Shown in pieces: positions 49,923-63,168 of a DNA stretch of 64,000 bases. Origin of the DNA: Flavobacterium resistens. Lineage in GTDB: Bacteria; Bacteroidota; Bacteroidia; Flavobacteriales; Flavobacteriaceae. Each line of letters opens with the position of its first letter. The first letter of the stretch is position 1. Location of the stretch: contig NZ_FXTA01000002.1 of NCBI RefSeq assembly GCF_900182645.1, positions 434,001-498,000 on the forward strand, given 5' to 3'. The position numbers and the translations under genes were made by a program. The notes under the pieces were generated by a model. The model saw only the letters and a program-made list of their open reading frames with translations. It was not told the DNA's origin and did no database searches.

Positions 49923-50675
49923 TTAGTTTTTATTTTCAGAATTTATTTTCTTAAACTCTTCATTTTTAGTATATAAAAAATCCATAGTTGAAAGGATATT
50001 TGGATGCTCTAAAAGTGTCTTGGATCTTGGATCAGACTCGCATAATTGAAGAAATAATTCTTTTTCATCAAGGCTTAATTTTAAATCTTTTGAGAAAAAA
50101 TCCAGCGGAATTGATGTTGCAATGAGTTTTTTAAAATCCATTTCAGGTACTTTCTTTTTAGGCTCTTCTTTTTCTCTTTTGAATAAACCAAACAGACCGC
50201 CACCAATAGCGCCAATATTCATTCCGTTTGCAATAGTACTATTGTTAAAACCTGGTATATATCGAGTTAAATCGTTATTTGCTCTTTCTATATTGATCTT
50301 ATTTATGGCTTCTGCATCGTATTCAATTTTTTTCGGAAAGTTAATTTTTGTAATTACGACTTCATCCAATTCTTCCGGTCTCGGAATCATGTTCACTATT
50401 AAACTAGTGGCTTCAAGATTTTCTTTTGTGATTTTTAATCTTGTAAAGAAAAAGTCTTTGGAGAAAAAAATCAGACTATCTTTTACGCTAACTGAAATGG
50501 CAAATTCTCCCAAAGCGTTTGTGGTAGTGCTTGTTTTTGCAGTTTTGTTTATTACTTCTACTTTATTAAGGGGAATATTGTTTGAAGTAACTTTCCCCTG
50601 AAGTAGCTTTTCTGTTTGAGAAATAGAAATTTGGTAAGTGAAAAAAGAAATTGTGGTGAGTAATTTTACTTTCAT
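49923..50675 (-). CDS. Carboxypeptidase-like regulatory domain protein, paralogue A
   Basis: A 250-residue first member of the tandem set. Signal peptide, regulatory-like domain (LLQGKVTSNNIPLNKVEVINK), MIPRPEELDEVVITK, a variable Gly-rich middle (NGMNIGAIGGGLFGLFKREK), then MDFKKLIATSIPLDFFSKDLKLSLDEKELFLQ and SKTLLEHPNILSTMDFLYTK. The ELDEVVIT strand is also found after such domains in TonB-dependent receptors, but no plug or barrel follows here. Secreted or periplasmic; role unknown. Confidence 0.75.
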   Translation of the reverse strand: MKVKLLTTISFFTYQISISQTEKLLQGKVTSNNIPLNKVEVINKTAKTSTTTNALGEFAISVSVKDSLIFFSKDFFFTRLKITKENLEATSLIVNMIPRPEELDEVVITKINFPKKIEYDAEAINKINIERANNDLTRYIPGFNNSTIANGMNIGAIGGGLFGLFKREKEEPKKKVPEMDFKKLIATSIPLDFFSKDLKLSLDEKELFLQLCESDPRSKTLLEHPNILSTMDFLYTKNEEFKKINSENKN

Positions 50676-50748
50676 TTAATGGTATTTAGTTGAGAGTAAA
50701 ATTATTAGAATAGTCTTAACGAAAACTTGTGAAATCTGTAAATTCTTG

Positions 50749-51429
50749 TTAATTATGTTGTTGAATCTTTTTAGCAAATGCTTCAAACTCTCCGTTATTA
50801 AATAAAACAGGACCATGGCCAAAACAAAGTATTTTTGGCTTTAGCGAAGCCAATTTTAGAATAGATTTTCTATTTGTTTCTTGATTTGTCGTGAACAGAC
50901 TTGGTGGTTCGTGAAGTCCAACTTTTGTAGTCAATAAATTCATATTCGTCATAACATCTCCCACAATTAATACGCCGTCTTTTTCTCTGAAAAAAGATAG
51001 ATGTCCACTTGAATGTCCGGGAGTTTCGATAACCATAAATCCGCCAATTTTGTCTCCTTCTTTCAAGATTTCAGAAACTTGGTGACCTTTTCCTGCCCAA
51101 AAATGTTTTTGAAATTTAGAAATAACATGATTTGGGTTTGGATATTCTTTAATTACATTTCCGTTTTCAGCCAATTCTTTTTCAAGTTCACTGCATATAA
51201 GCGGAATATTTAGCGTTTCGCAGATTATTTTACTGCTTCCTTGATGATCTGCATGTGCGTGAGTCAATGCGTGTTTGGTAATCGTCTTATCTTTTAAAGC
51301 TTTTAGAATTATGTTCGCAGAACTTCGAATTCCGGCATCAATTAAAACATCTTCAATTACATAACAATTGATGGCGTTTCGCGGAAACAAAGGAATTTGA
51401 TAAACGTCTTTGGCAATATTTTTCATCAT
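50749..51429 (-). CDS. Metallo-beta-lactamase fold hydrolase
   Basis: A 226-residue protein. HAHADHQGS (about 77-85) is the HxHxDH zinc motif, with further ligands in ETPGHSSGHLSFF (about 135-147), VGDVMT and CFGHGP near the end. The glyoxalase II/lactonase-like size suggests thioester or ester hydrolysis; no substrate can be named. The gene lies 59 bp downstream of the Crp-like regulator gene on the same strand. Confidence 0.9.
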   Translation of the reverse strand: MMKNIAKDVYQIPLFPRNAINCYVIEDVLIDAGIRSSANIILKALKDKTITKHALTHAHADHQGSSKIICETLNIPLICSELEKELAENGNVIKEYPNPNHVISKFQKHFWAGKGHQVSEILKEGDKIGGFMVIETPGHSSGHLSFFREKDGVLIVGDVMTNMNLLTTKVGLHEPPSLFTTNQETNRKSILKLASLKPKILCFGHGPVLFNNGEFEAFAKKIQQHN

Positions 51430-51488
51430 TTCTTGAATTTTATATTGGCAAAGATTTGAATTCGGTTTCTTAATCTACTTGATAAATG

Positions 51489-52061
51489 TTAAGAAATACT
51501 TTGGCGAATTCGGCTCAAAGATTCTGGCGTAATTCCGAGAAAAGAAGCGATATAAATTAAAGGAGTGCGTTGGATTATTTTGGCTGGCGCCGATTCCAGA
51601 AAAGTGAGATATTTTTCTTTTGCCGGAATCATCTGCAATTTTAAAACGCGATCTGCCATGCAAAGGTAATTTTGTTCAGCAAGGATTCTTCCAATGCGTT
51701 CCCAATTTGGAATTTCGGAGTATAAATATTGCATTTTTTCGTAAGTAATCGAAAGGATTTCACAATCTTCAATACATTGAATATTTTCAAAAGATTTTGT
51801 CTGATTAATGAAACTGGAATACGAAGCAATGAAACCTTCATCACAACTTAAATAAGTGGTGATTTCTTTTCCATCTTTTAAGTAATAAACTCGTGCTAAA
51901 CCTTCAACAATAAAAAAGATTTTACTGCTGATTTTTCCCATTGAAGAAAGAAAATCTTTAGCCGTAAAACTTTCATATTCAAAACAAGAATCGATCTTTT
52001 CGATTTCATTTTCAGAAAACGAAGCAATCGATAGTATTTGTTTTTGTAATGAAGAATTCAC
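51489..52061 (-). CDS. Crp/Fnr family regulator
   Basis: A 190-residue protein. The N-terminal two thirds form a cyclic-nucleotide-binding beta-roll (GKISSKIFFIVEGLARVYYLKDGKEITTYL, about 41-70). A short C-terminal helix-turn-helix (PLIYIASFLGITPESLSRIR, about 168-187) would bind DNA. No cysteines are placed for an iron-sulfur cluster, and the ligand is unknown. It starts 3 bp after the HAD hydrolase stop, within a five-gene minus-strand run. Confidence 0.88.
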   Translation of the reverse strand: MNSSLQKQILSIASFSENEIEKIDSCFEYESFTAKDFLSSMGKISSKIFFIVEGLARVYYLKDGKEITTYLSCDEGFIASYSSFINQTKSFENIQCIEDCEILSITYEKMQYLYSEIPNWERIGRILAEQNYLCMADRVLKLQMIPAKEKYLTFLESAPAKIIQRTPLIYIASFLGITPESLSRIRQSIS

Positions 52062-52064
52062 GAT

Positions 52065-52712
52065 TTATAGAATTTCAATTAATTCTGAAGCATTGTTAAT
52101 GACCAATTTTGCCCCGCTGGTTTTCAATTCATCTTCAGTTCTATAACCCCATGAAACTCCAACTGGAAACATATTCGCATTTACTGCCGTCTGCATATCA
52201 ATGTCAGAATCGCCTACAAAAAGAATTTCCTCAGGTTTCAAATTCCAGTTTTTACTTATTTCTATAGCTTCAAACGGATTTGGTTTTTTAAGTTCTTCTG
52301 TGCTTAAACCCACTGCAGTATCAAAATAATCAGGAAATATCTCTGATGCTATTTTTTTAGTCAACTCATCAGCCTTGTTGGAGAAAACCGCTAATTTGAT
52401 ATTTTGTGAATTCAAATTGTTTAATAATTCGATAATTCCGTCGTACGGTTTTGTTTTTAGTGTGCAGATTTTTCGATATTCATTGATCATCAACTCAAAA
52501 CAAATTTCAATTTGTTCTTCATCATTGTTTGATGCGGGCAAAGCTTTGCTTATAAGATTTCGTAATCCGCTTCCAATAAAATATTGATAAGTATCGTATG
52601 TATGAGTTGGGTAATTTAGACCTTTAAGAACGATGTTCATTGCATCCGAAATATCGTGCAGAGAGTTTACTAACGTTCCGTCCAAATCAAAAATAATTCC
52701 TTTAAATTTCAT
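52065..52712 (-). CDS. HAD hydrolase, phosphoglycolate phosphatase-like
   Basis: A 215-residue HAD enzyme. GIIFDLDGTLVNSLHDISDAM (5-25) is motif I with a small helical cap, LAVFSNKADE motif II, KKPNPFEAIE motif III, and LFVGDSDIDMQTAVNANM motif IV. It matches Gph-type phosphatases, which remove phosphate from phosphoglycolate or similar small compounds. It is 6 bp from the preceding flavoprotein gene. Confidence 0.9.
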   Translation of the reverse strand: MKFKGIIFDLDGTLVNSLHDISDAMNIVLKGLNYPTHTYDTYQYFIGSGLRNLISKALPASNNDEEQIEICFELMINEYRKICTLKTKPYDGIIELLNNLNSQNIKLAVFSNKADELTKKIASEIFPDYFDTAVGLSTEELKKPNPFEAIEISKNWNLKPEEILFVGDSDIDMQTAVNANMFPVGVSWGYRTEDELKTSGAKLVINNASELIEIL

Positions 52713-52718
52713 TTTTTA

Positions 52719-53927
52719 TTAAATATTTTGAGCCAGAATAAACCCGCTTGTCCAAGCATTCTGAAAATTAAATCCGCCTGTAATAGCGTCGATATTTACA
52801 ATTTCGCCAGCAAAATAAAGGTTTTCGTGAATTTTGCTTTCCATGGTTTTGAAGTTGATTTCTTTTAAATCGATTCCACCAGCGGTTACAAATTCTTCTT
52901 TAAAAGTACTTTTTCCGTTTACTTTAAATTCGGCTTTTGTCAATAGTGAAGTCAAATTCTGCAATTGATTTTTAGATAAATCTGCCCATTTTGTTTCAAC
53001 TTCAATTCCTGAGGCCAAAACCAAACTTTCCCATAAACGATTTGGAAAGTCAAAAGGAGATTTCTTAGAAACGGCTTTTTTAGCATGTTCCTGTTTTAAA
53101 TCTTTGAGGATTTTTTCGGCATCTTCAAAATCAACATCATTTAACCAATTGACAAAAATGGTAAACTGATAATTTTTGTCATGCAAAATACGAGCGCCCC
53201 AAGCCGAAAGTTTTAGAATTGCTGGTCCGCTCATTCCCCAATGTGTGATTAATAAAGGGCCAGTAGATTCGAGTTTTGTATCTTTTACGTTTACAGTAAC
53301 TTGTGCTGCAACGCCGGGTAATTCTTTAATTCTGGAATCTTTGATGTTGAAAGTAAATAGGGAAGGGACAGGGCTTACAATTGCGTGCCCATGTTGTTGA
53401 AGCATTTCCCAGATTTTTGGATTACTTCCTGTTGCCATTACCAATTTTTCGGTAGCGAAATTGTCGTTTTGTGTATCAATTTTCCAATGATTTTCTTTTT
53501 TGAAAATAGATTGTACACTTTGACCAGTTAGTACTTTTATACCTAATTTTTCAGTTGCTTTTAAGAAGCAATCAATTATGGTTTGTGATGAATTTGAAAC
53601 CGGAAACATTCTGCCGTCTTCTTCAATTTTTAATTCTACGCCATGTTTTTCGAACCATTCGATTGTATCTCCGGAACAAAATTGATGAAATGGTCCACGA
53701 AGTTCTTTTTCGCCTCTCGGATAAAATTTAACCAATTCGTTGGGTTCAAAACAAGCGTGTGTAACGTTGCAACGTCCGCCTCCTGAAACGCGGACTTTAG
53801 AAAGGACTTCTTTTCCTCTTTCTAAAATGGCAATTTTTAGTTTCGGATTTTTCTCAGCAATATTAATCGCCGTAAAAAAACCTGCAGCGCCTCCGCCAAC
53901 GATGATTATGTCGAAATTTTTGATCAT
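52719..53927 (-). CDS. FAD-dependent oxidoreductase, HI0933/BaiN family
   Basis: A 402-residue flavoprotein. FDIIIVGGGAAGFFTAINIAE (5-25) is the FAD Rossmann motif and KVRVSGGGRCNVTHACF (about 43-59) the family signature. AGGIDLKEINFKTMESKIHENLYFAGEIVNIDAITGG (about 349-385) closes the FAD site. The HI0933-like family has few assigned reactions (for example reduction of bile-acid intermediates by BaiN), so none is claimed here. It overlaps the GDPD gene by 4 bp. Confidence 0.92.
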   Translation of the reverse strand: MIKNFDIIIVGGGAAGFFTAINIAEKNPKLKIAILERGKEVLSKVRVSGGGRCNVTHACFEPNELVKFYPRGEKELRGPFHQFCSGDTIEWFEKHGVELKIEEDGRMFPVSNSSQTIIDCFLKATEKLGIKVLTGQSVQSIFKKENHWKIDTQNDNFATEKLVMATGSNPKIWEMLQQHGHAIVSPVPSLFTFNIKDSRIKELPGVAAQVTVNVKDTKLESTGPLLITHWGMSGPAILKLSAWGARILHDKNYQFTIFVNWLNDVDFEDAEKILKDLKQEHAKKAVSKKSPFDFPNRLWESLVLASGIEVETKWADLSKNQLQNLTSLLTKAEFKVNGKSTFKEEFVTAGGIDLKEINFKTMESKIHENLYFAGEIVNIDAITGGFNFQNAWTSGFILAQNI

Positions 53928-54601
53928 ATTTTATCTGGAAAATCAGAGATTATTCCGTTTACGTTATAACTTTTTATTTTTTGAATGTCTTCCTCAATAT
54001 TCACTGTCCAAGGCAAAACGAGAAAACCTTTTTGCTGCATTTCCTGAACATTTTCTTGATTTAATAAATGATAATAAGGATGAATCGCTTTTGCTTTTAT
54101 AGTTTCGGCGAAAGCCAAAGCTAAATTAAGATCAGTTTCTGTTAAAACTCCAATTGGAATTTTCGAATCTAAATTATGAACTTCTAAAAGCGCATTCCAA
54201 TCAAAACTAGAAACAATGAAATGTTCATATTTCCAGTTTTTTTCTGAAACATATTCATCTATTAAAGAAACTACTTTTGTTAAAGCAGCAGCACTTTTTA
54301 ATTCGATATTGATGAAACATTTTTTGTTGACTAAATCGAAAACTTCTTTTAAAGTAGGAATTTGATGTCCCTCAGCAGTTGAAAAACACTTTAATTCCTT
54401 CAAAGAAAATGAATTTACAGCGCCTTTTCCGTTGGTCATTTTGTCGATGGTTTCGTCGTGAATTACGATTATGTGTCCGTCAGCGCTTAAGTGAACATCG
54501 AGTTCAATTCCGTCTGAATTTAGATCTAATGCTTTTTGGAAAGCTTGTAAAGTATTTTCAGGTTCGTAAGCTTTTGCGCCTCGATGTGCAATCTTTAACA
54601 T
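53924..54601 (-). CDS. Glycerophosphodiester phosphodiesterase
   Basis: A 225-residue enzyme without a signal peptide. IAHRGAKAYEPENTLQAF (4-21) supplies the catalytic His and metal-binding Glu, and DGIELDVHLSADGHIIVIHDE (about 31-51) the other ligands and second His. It releases glycerol-3-phosphate from glycerophosphodiesters in lipid turnover. First gene of the run GDPD, flavoprotein, HAD, Crp-like, MBL. The family call is firm; the cytoplasmic location is inferred. Confidence 0.93.
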   Translation of the reverse strand: MLKIAHRGAKAYEPENTLQAFQKALDLNSDGIELDVHLSADGHIIVIHDETIDKMTNGKGAVNSFSLKELKCFSTAEGHQIPTLKEVFDLVNKKCFINIELKSAAALTKVVSLIDEYVSEKNWKYEHFIVSSFDWNALLEVHNLDSKIPIGVLTETDLNLALAFAETIKAKAIHPYYHLLNQENVQEMQQKGFLVLPWTVNIEEDIQKIKSYNVNGIISDFPDKI

Positions 54602-54610
54602 TGTATAAAG

Positions 54611-54660
54611 TTTAACCGCAAAGGTCGCAAAGTTTTACGCAATCCCGATAGCTATCGGGA
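54611..54660. repeat. AACCGCAAAG repeat joined to a perfect CCCGATAGCTATCGGG palindrome
   Basis: TTAACCGCAAAGGTCGCAAA and TTTTACGCAA are followed at once by TCCCGATAGCTATCGGGA (54643-54660). The same two elements are joined at 2139-2243. Confidence 0.85.
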
Positions 54661-54677
54661 GCAAATATCATAAAAAA

Positions 54678-54748
54678 GTTAGCCACAGATTAAAAGATTT
54701 GCACAGATTTTTAATAATCCTTTTAATCCTAATAATCTGTGGCTAAAA
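54678..54748. repeat. Inverted repeat TTAGCCACAGATTA
   Basis: TTAGCCACAGATTAAAAGGAT-type arms: TTAGCCACAGATTAAAAGAT at the left, ATCCTAATAATCTGTGGCTAA at the right, with GCACAGATTTTTAATAATCC between. It is an imperfect intergenic hairpin between the GDPD and GH13 genes. Confidence 0.7.
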
Positions 54749-54766
54749 AACTTTGCACTCTTGCAG

Positions 54767-56428
54767 TTAAATCTTCTCCAATAATACAATATCAAAATCA
54801 GTGTCAATAATTACTTTACCGTCAATAACTTCTGTATTTTGATTGGAGTAGGTGTCTTTTAATTTAGTTCCGTTTGGGAAGATATCGCCAACAGGAAGTT
54901 CTTTTCTTCCTTTTGGTAAATCTACTCCCATGATTACTTTGTCTGTAAAAACTCCTTTTGTAAATATTCTCGAAAAAGTATAAGGATTGGCATTAATTAG
55001 ATTGTGAATTCCTGCTCCAACCGCGGGATGATTTTTTCTAAACTGTCCTAATTTCTGCCAATGCAAAAGTGTTTTTTGAGTTTCAGGATTGTTCTGAATA
55101 GCATCCCAATTCATATTCGAACGTAAAGTTGCATCGCCCTGAGTGCCTTCAACTACTAAAGAACGATTTGACTCGTCGCCATAATAAATCTGAGACATTC
55201 CTGGAGAAAGCAACAATTTAGTCCCGGCTTCAATACCTTTTGTTCTGTTTGCGTCAAAAGGCTGACCGTCATCATGCGAAGACATATAGTTTAAAACTGA
55301 AAATCCTTTCAAATCATTATTTAAATGATTCGAATATTTAGAAAATAAACCTTCGTAATCGTTTTGAGCAGCGTTCCATTTAAACTCAAAATTGATCATG
55401 CTGTTGAAACCATTTTGGAAATAATTTACTTTTCGGTCTCCAAAATCATAATCCTGTCCACCGCTGATTCCGTAACCGTAAACTTCGGCAATTGTATAAA
55501 ACGGATTTTGGTCTAAAACTTCAAGTGGATGATGTTTTTTCCAAGTTTCAAAAGCGTACTCACATTCTTTTTTAAAATCGGCCCAAACGTTTTCGTCGGT
55601 ATGTTTTACAGTGTCGCCTCGGTAACCGTCAACTCCAAATTCTACAATGTAATCGGTAAGCCATTTTATGATGTAATATTTTGGTGTTCTTGGGTAATTT
55701 GTTCTTTTGAAAAATTCATCCAAAGAAGCAATTTCTTTTTCATAACGGCCTTCTTTTTTCCATTTTTCGATTAAAAAAGAGGGGAGTGCAACTTCCTGAG
55801 TACTTTCAGTTCTAACATCTGGAAGATTGTCAACCAAAGTACACATTGTTGTATTTTCGAAAGATTTATAATCGCAGACAACGCCCGTTCTTACCCAATC
55901 CGAAGGCCAAACAGGATCTTCGGGAGTTACTGGTCCAGTATGATTGATTACGCCATCAAGAATTATTCTGATACCCTTTTCGTGTGCTTTTTTTACGAGT
56001 TTTGCTAAATCTTCTTTAGTTCCGAAATTAGGATCTAAAGCTGTCCAGTCTTTTGCCCAATAACCGTGAAAGCCATAACTCAATCCGGTTCCTTCGTCAA
56101 CGCCATCGTGGATTTGTTCGACAATCGGCGTAAGCCAAATGGCATTTATTCCTAATTTTTCAAAATATCCCGATTCGATTTTTTTGGTAATTCCGATGAT
56201 GTCTCCGCCTTCAAAACCACGTAATTTTCCGGGAGTTTTGGTTCGGTTGAAATTTAAATCGTTTGAAGTGTCTCCGTTGTAAAAACGATCTGTAAGTAAA
56301 AAATAAACATTTGCGCCTTCCCAAACGAAAGGTGTTTTCGAAGTATTATCCATTGTAACTGATTTTGAGCCAGAACAACTCATTGTTAAGTATACTAAAG
56401 ATAAAAAAAGGGAAGTGTATTTTTTCAT
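54767..56428 (-). CDS. GH13 alpha-amylase lipoprotein
   Basis: A 553-residue enzyme with a lipoprotein signal (LVYLTMSCSGS, Cys about 18). The GH13 regions are in order: LDGVINHTGP (region I), VDGYRGDTVKH (region II, nucleophile Asp), FYTIAEVYGYG (region III, acid Glu) and YMSSHDDGQPFD (region IV). A short C-terminal beta domain follows. It should cut alpha-1,4 glucans at the cell surface or periplasm, the role SusG has in Bacteroides. It is the last gene of the maltose/starch run in this window. Confidence 0.92.
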   Translation of the reverse strand: MKKYTSLFLSLVYLTMSCSGSKSVTMDNTSKTPFVWEGANVYFLLTDRFYNGDTSNDLNFNRTKTPGKLRGFEGGDIIGITKKIESGYFEKLGINAIWLTPIVEQIHDGVDEGTGLSYGFHGYWAKDWTALDPNFGTKEDLAKLVKKAHEKGIRIILDGVINHTGPVTPEDPVWPSDWVRTGVVCDYKSFENTTMCTLVDNLPDVRTESTQEVALPSFLIEKWKKEGRYEKEIASLDEFFKRTNYPRTPKYYIIKWLTDYIVEFGVDGYRGDTVKHTDENVWADFKKECEYAFETWKKHHPLEVLDQNPFYTIAEVYGYGISGGQDYDFGDRKVNYFQNGFNSMINFEFKWNAAQNDYEGLFSKYSNHLNNDLKGFSVLNYMSSHDDGQPFDANRTKGIEAGTKLLLSPGMSQIYYGDESNRSLVVEGTQGDATLRSNMNWDAIQNNPETQKTLLHWQKLGQFRKNHPAVGAGIHNLINANPYTFSRIFTKGVFTDKVIMGVDLPKGRKELPVGDIFPNGTKLKDTYSNQNTEVIDGKVIIDTDFDIVLLEKI

Positions 56429-56466
56429 TATTTTAGATTATTTTAGGATGGATTGTGTTGAAAAAA

Positions 56467-56533
56467 AATAGCCACGAATTCACGAATTTTATTCTCAAAG
56501 ATTGTCAAAAAATAATTCGTGAATTCGTGGCAG
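56467..56533. repeat. Inverted repeat GCCACGAATTCACGAATT
   Basis: AGCCACGAATTCACGAATTT at the left faces AATTCGTGAATTCGTGGCAG at the right, around TATTCTCAAAGATTGTCAAA. It lies between the two GH13 genes and could slow or end transcription. Confidence 0.8.
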
Positions 56534-56555
56534 AAAAAACTTTGCGTTTAAATTT

Positions 56556-58418
56556 TTATTCCAATTCTAAAATAAAAGCTGATTTTGGTTCTAAAGTAAT
56601 TTCAGTAGCTAAATCGAATGTTTTTCCTGTAATAACATCTTTTCCTGATTTAAAATTTTTGATGTTTTCTTTAAAACGATTAGTTTTTACAACCTGCTCT
56701 TTTGCATTGTTATTAAAAACGACCATTACAGTTTTAGCATCAGTATATCTGAAATAAACATATGTGTTATTTTCCGGAATATAATGTGTCATTTTTCCGA
56801 AATGAACTGCTTCATTTGATTTTCTCCAGTTGAATAATTTTGAAGTAAAATCGAAATATTTTGCCTGTTCAGCTGTTCTTCCTGCTGCTGTGAAAGCATT
56901 GTTTTTGTCACCGGCCCATCCACCAGGAAAATCTTGACGAATATCGGCATCGCCTTTGCTTTTGTCACCGCCCATTCCGATTTCTGAACCGTAATAAACT
57001 TGTGGAATTCCACGAATGGTTGCCAATAAAGTCATCGCCAGTTTGTATTTTGGTAAATCATATTTGAACTTGTCGTTCATACGATCGGTATCATGATTTT
57101 CGGCAAAAACTAAAATATTATTAGTGTTTGGATATAAAAAATCCATTGCAAAATTGTTGTAGAATTTAATCAATCCGCTGTCCCAGTTTGGTGTATCTTC
57201 GTTGAAAGCAGAAGTAACTTGACTTTGAAGCGTAAAATCCATTACACTTGGTAAATTCGAATTATAGTTTTCAATAGCACCAATTTTACTGTCTTTCTGC
57301 CAAAAAGATAAATTTGCCTGGTTGTGCATCCAGATTTCACCAACGATATTAAAATTCGGATATTCATCTGTAATTGATTTTGCCCAATTTGACATGGCAG
57401 TTTTATCCGAATAATTATAAGTATCAACTCTAAAACCGTCAAGATTGGCAAATTCTATCCACCAAATGGCGTTTTGTGTTAAGTATTTTGCAACAAGAGG
57501 ATTTCTTAAATTTAAATCAGGCATTGAAGGTACAAACCAACCGTCAACGCAAACTTCCTGATCTGTTTTAGAAGCATGAATATCTGTAATTACTTCACGA
57601 CGGTGATGTGTTTGTGTGAAAGTTTCGAATTGGTTGAACCATGTTTTGGTTGGAATATCCTTCATCATCCAGTGTGTAATTCCCCAGTGATTCGTAACAT
57701 AATCCATAACCAGTTTCATATTCTTTTTGTGCATTTCTGAAGAAAGACGAGCGTAATCGTCATTCGTTCCGTAACGCGGATCGATTTTGTAAACGTCCGA
57801 TTGTCCGTAAGTGTGGTACGAATGCTGTTTGTCGTTGTCTTCGCATAAAGGCGTGCTCCAAATTGTAGTTGCACCAAGAGACGAAATATAATCTAAGTTT
57901 TTGATGATTCCTTCGATATCACCGCCATGACGTCCGCCCGGTTCTGCGCGATTTCCTTTCTCAGTTAAAACTGGATCACTGTCATTTTTAGGATTTCCGT
58001 TAGCAAAACGATCCGGCATGATTAAGTAAATCAAATCCGATGCATCGTAACTTTTTCTGTCTGCCGAATTTGCTCTTCTTTCTTTAAGAGAATATTTCTG
58101 CGTGAAAGCTACTTTATTATTGTTTTTGAAAGAGAAAACCAATTCAGATGCTTTGATATTTTGCGTATCAATAGTTACGAAAAGGTAATTTGGGTTTTCT
58201 GTTTTTTCTACATTTTTAATCACAACATTATTTGAAACCGAAGCTTCGTATTGCGAGATGTTTTTTCCGTAGAACATAATTTGTAGTTCCGGATTCTTCA
58301 TTCCGGCGTACCAAAATGGCGGTTCTACTTTTTGGATTTGCGCTTTCGCGGAAGCGGAAAACAACAAAACCATTAGGATTAATTTGTAGAATGTGCAGTT
58401 TATTTTTAGGTTCTTCAT
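56556..58418 (-). CDS. GH13 neopullulanase/cyclomaltodextrinase-type enzyme
   Basis: A 620-residue protein from the ATG at 58418. The longer frame upstream runs through a dispersed repeat and is rejected. Signal peptide 1-26 (ending SAKAQ); an N-terminal beta-sandwich (VEPPFWYAGMKNPELQIMFYGK), typical of cyclomaltodextrinases; then the GH13 barrel with MDYVTNHWG, FRVDTYNY (nucleophile), NIVGEIWM (acid/base) and VFAENHDTDR; and a C-terminal beta domain. It would degrade pullulan, cyclodextrins or maltodextrins in the periplasm, the SusA role. Confidence 0.92.
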   Translation of the reverse strand: MKNLKINCTFYKLILMVLLFSASAKAQIQKVEPPFWYAGMKNPELQIMFYGKNISQYEASVSNNVVIKNVEKTENPNYLFVTIDTQNIKASELVFSFKNNNKVAFTQKYSLKERRANSADRKSYDASDLIYLIMPDRFANGNPKNDSDPVLTEKGNRAEPGGRHGGDIEGIIKNLDYISSLGATTIWSTPLCEDNDKQHSYHTYGQSDVYKIDPRYGTNDDYARLSSEMHKKNMKLVMDYVTNHWGITHWMMKDIPTKTWFNQFETFTQTHHRREVITDIHASKTDQEVCVDGWFVPSMPDLNLRNPLVAKYLTQNAIWWIEFANLDGFRVDTYNYSDKTAMSNWAKSITDEYPNFNIVGEIWMHNQANLSFWQKDSKIGAIENYNSNLPSVMDFTLQSQVTSAFNEDTPNWDSGLIKFYNNFAMDFLYPNTNNILVFAENHDTDRMNDKFKYDLPKYKLAMTLLATIRGIPQVYYGSEIGMGGDKSKGDADIRQDFPGGWAGDKNNAFTAAGRTAEQAKYFDFTSKLFNWRKSNEAVHFGKMTHYIPENNTYVYFRYTDAKTVMVVFNNNAKEQVVKTNRFKENIKNFKSGKDVITGKTFDLATEITLEPKSAFILELE

Positions 58419-58439
58419 AGTTTTTCTTTTTAGTTCATT

Positions 58440-58523
58440 TCCTGCAAGGTTTTCAAAACCTTGTAGGTATAAATTGGGTGAAGTTTTAGAAGACCAACAA
58501 GGTTTTGAAAACCTTGCAGGAAA
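58440..58523. repeat. CCTGCAAGGTTTT hairpin repeat
   Basis: CCTGCAAGGTTTTCAAAACC continues into TTGTAGG (58441-58467), itself palindromic. It is inverted at about 58494-58520, giving a nested hairpin of about 24-bp arms. It lies between the GH13 and GH97 genes. Confidence 0.85.
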
Positions 58524-58585
58524 ACTATAGTAGATTAAAAAAAAGACAAGCAATTCTGGGGGAAATTACTTGTCTTTTTAGGGTG

Positions 58586-63024
<4,439 letters not shown>

Positions 63025-63168
63025 CTTTTCTTTAAATTAGAAAATACGGCAATTTGATAATTAGATAATTGCCTTGGTTCTTATTAACTTTTTACATTCA
63101 TTTGAGTAATTGCAGCATTAGAATATTTGTCAGTGAGATTATTTATCTCATTGACATATTTTCTAATT
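63025..63168. other. Gap between pgmB and GH65 genes with an inverted repeat
   Basis: The 23-bp imperfect arms ATTAGAATATTTGTCAGTGA and on (63118-63140) and their complement (63145-63167) agree in 20 of 23 positions. The right arm reaches the pgmB stop. Further AATTAG-rich sequence at 63040-63070 resembles the repeat at 37299-37337. The structure may tune expression between the two genes. Confidence 0.6.

Noticed and set aside
58419..58553. 45-residue N-terminal extension of the second GH13 enzyme
   Set aside because: It is read through the CCTGCAAGGTTTT repeat; the ATG at 58418 begins a proper signal peptide.
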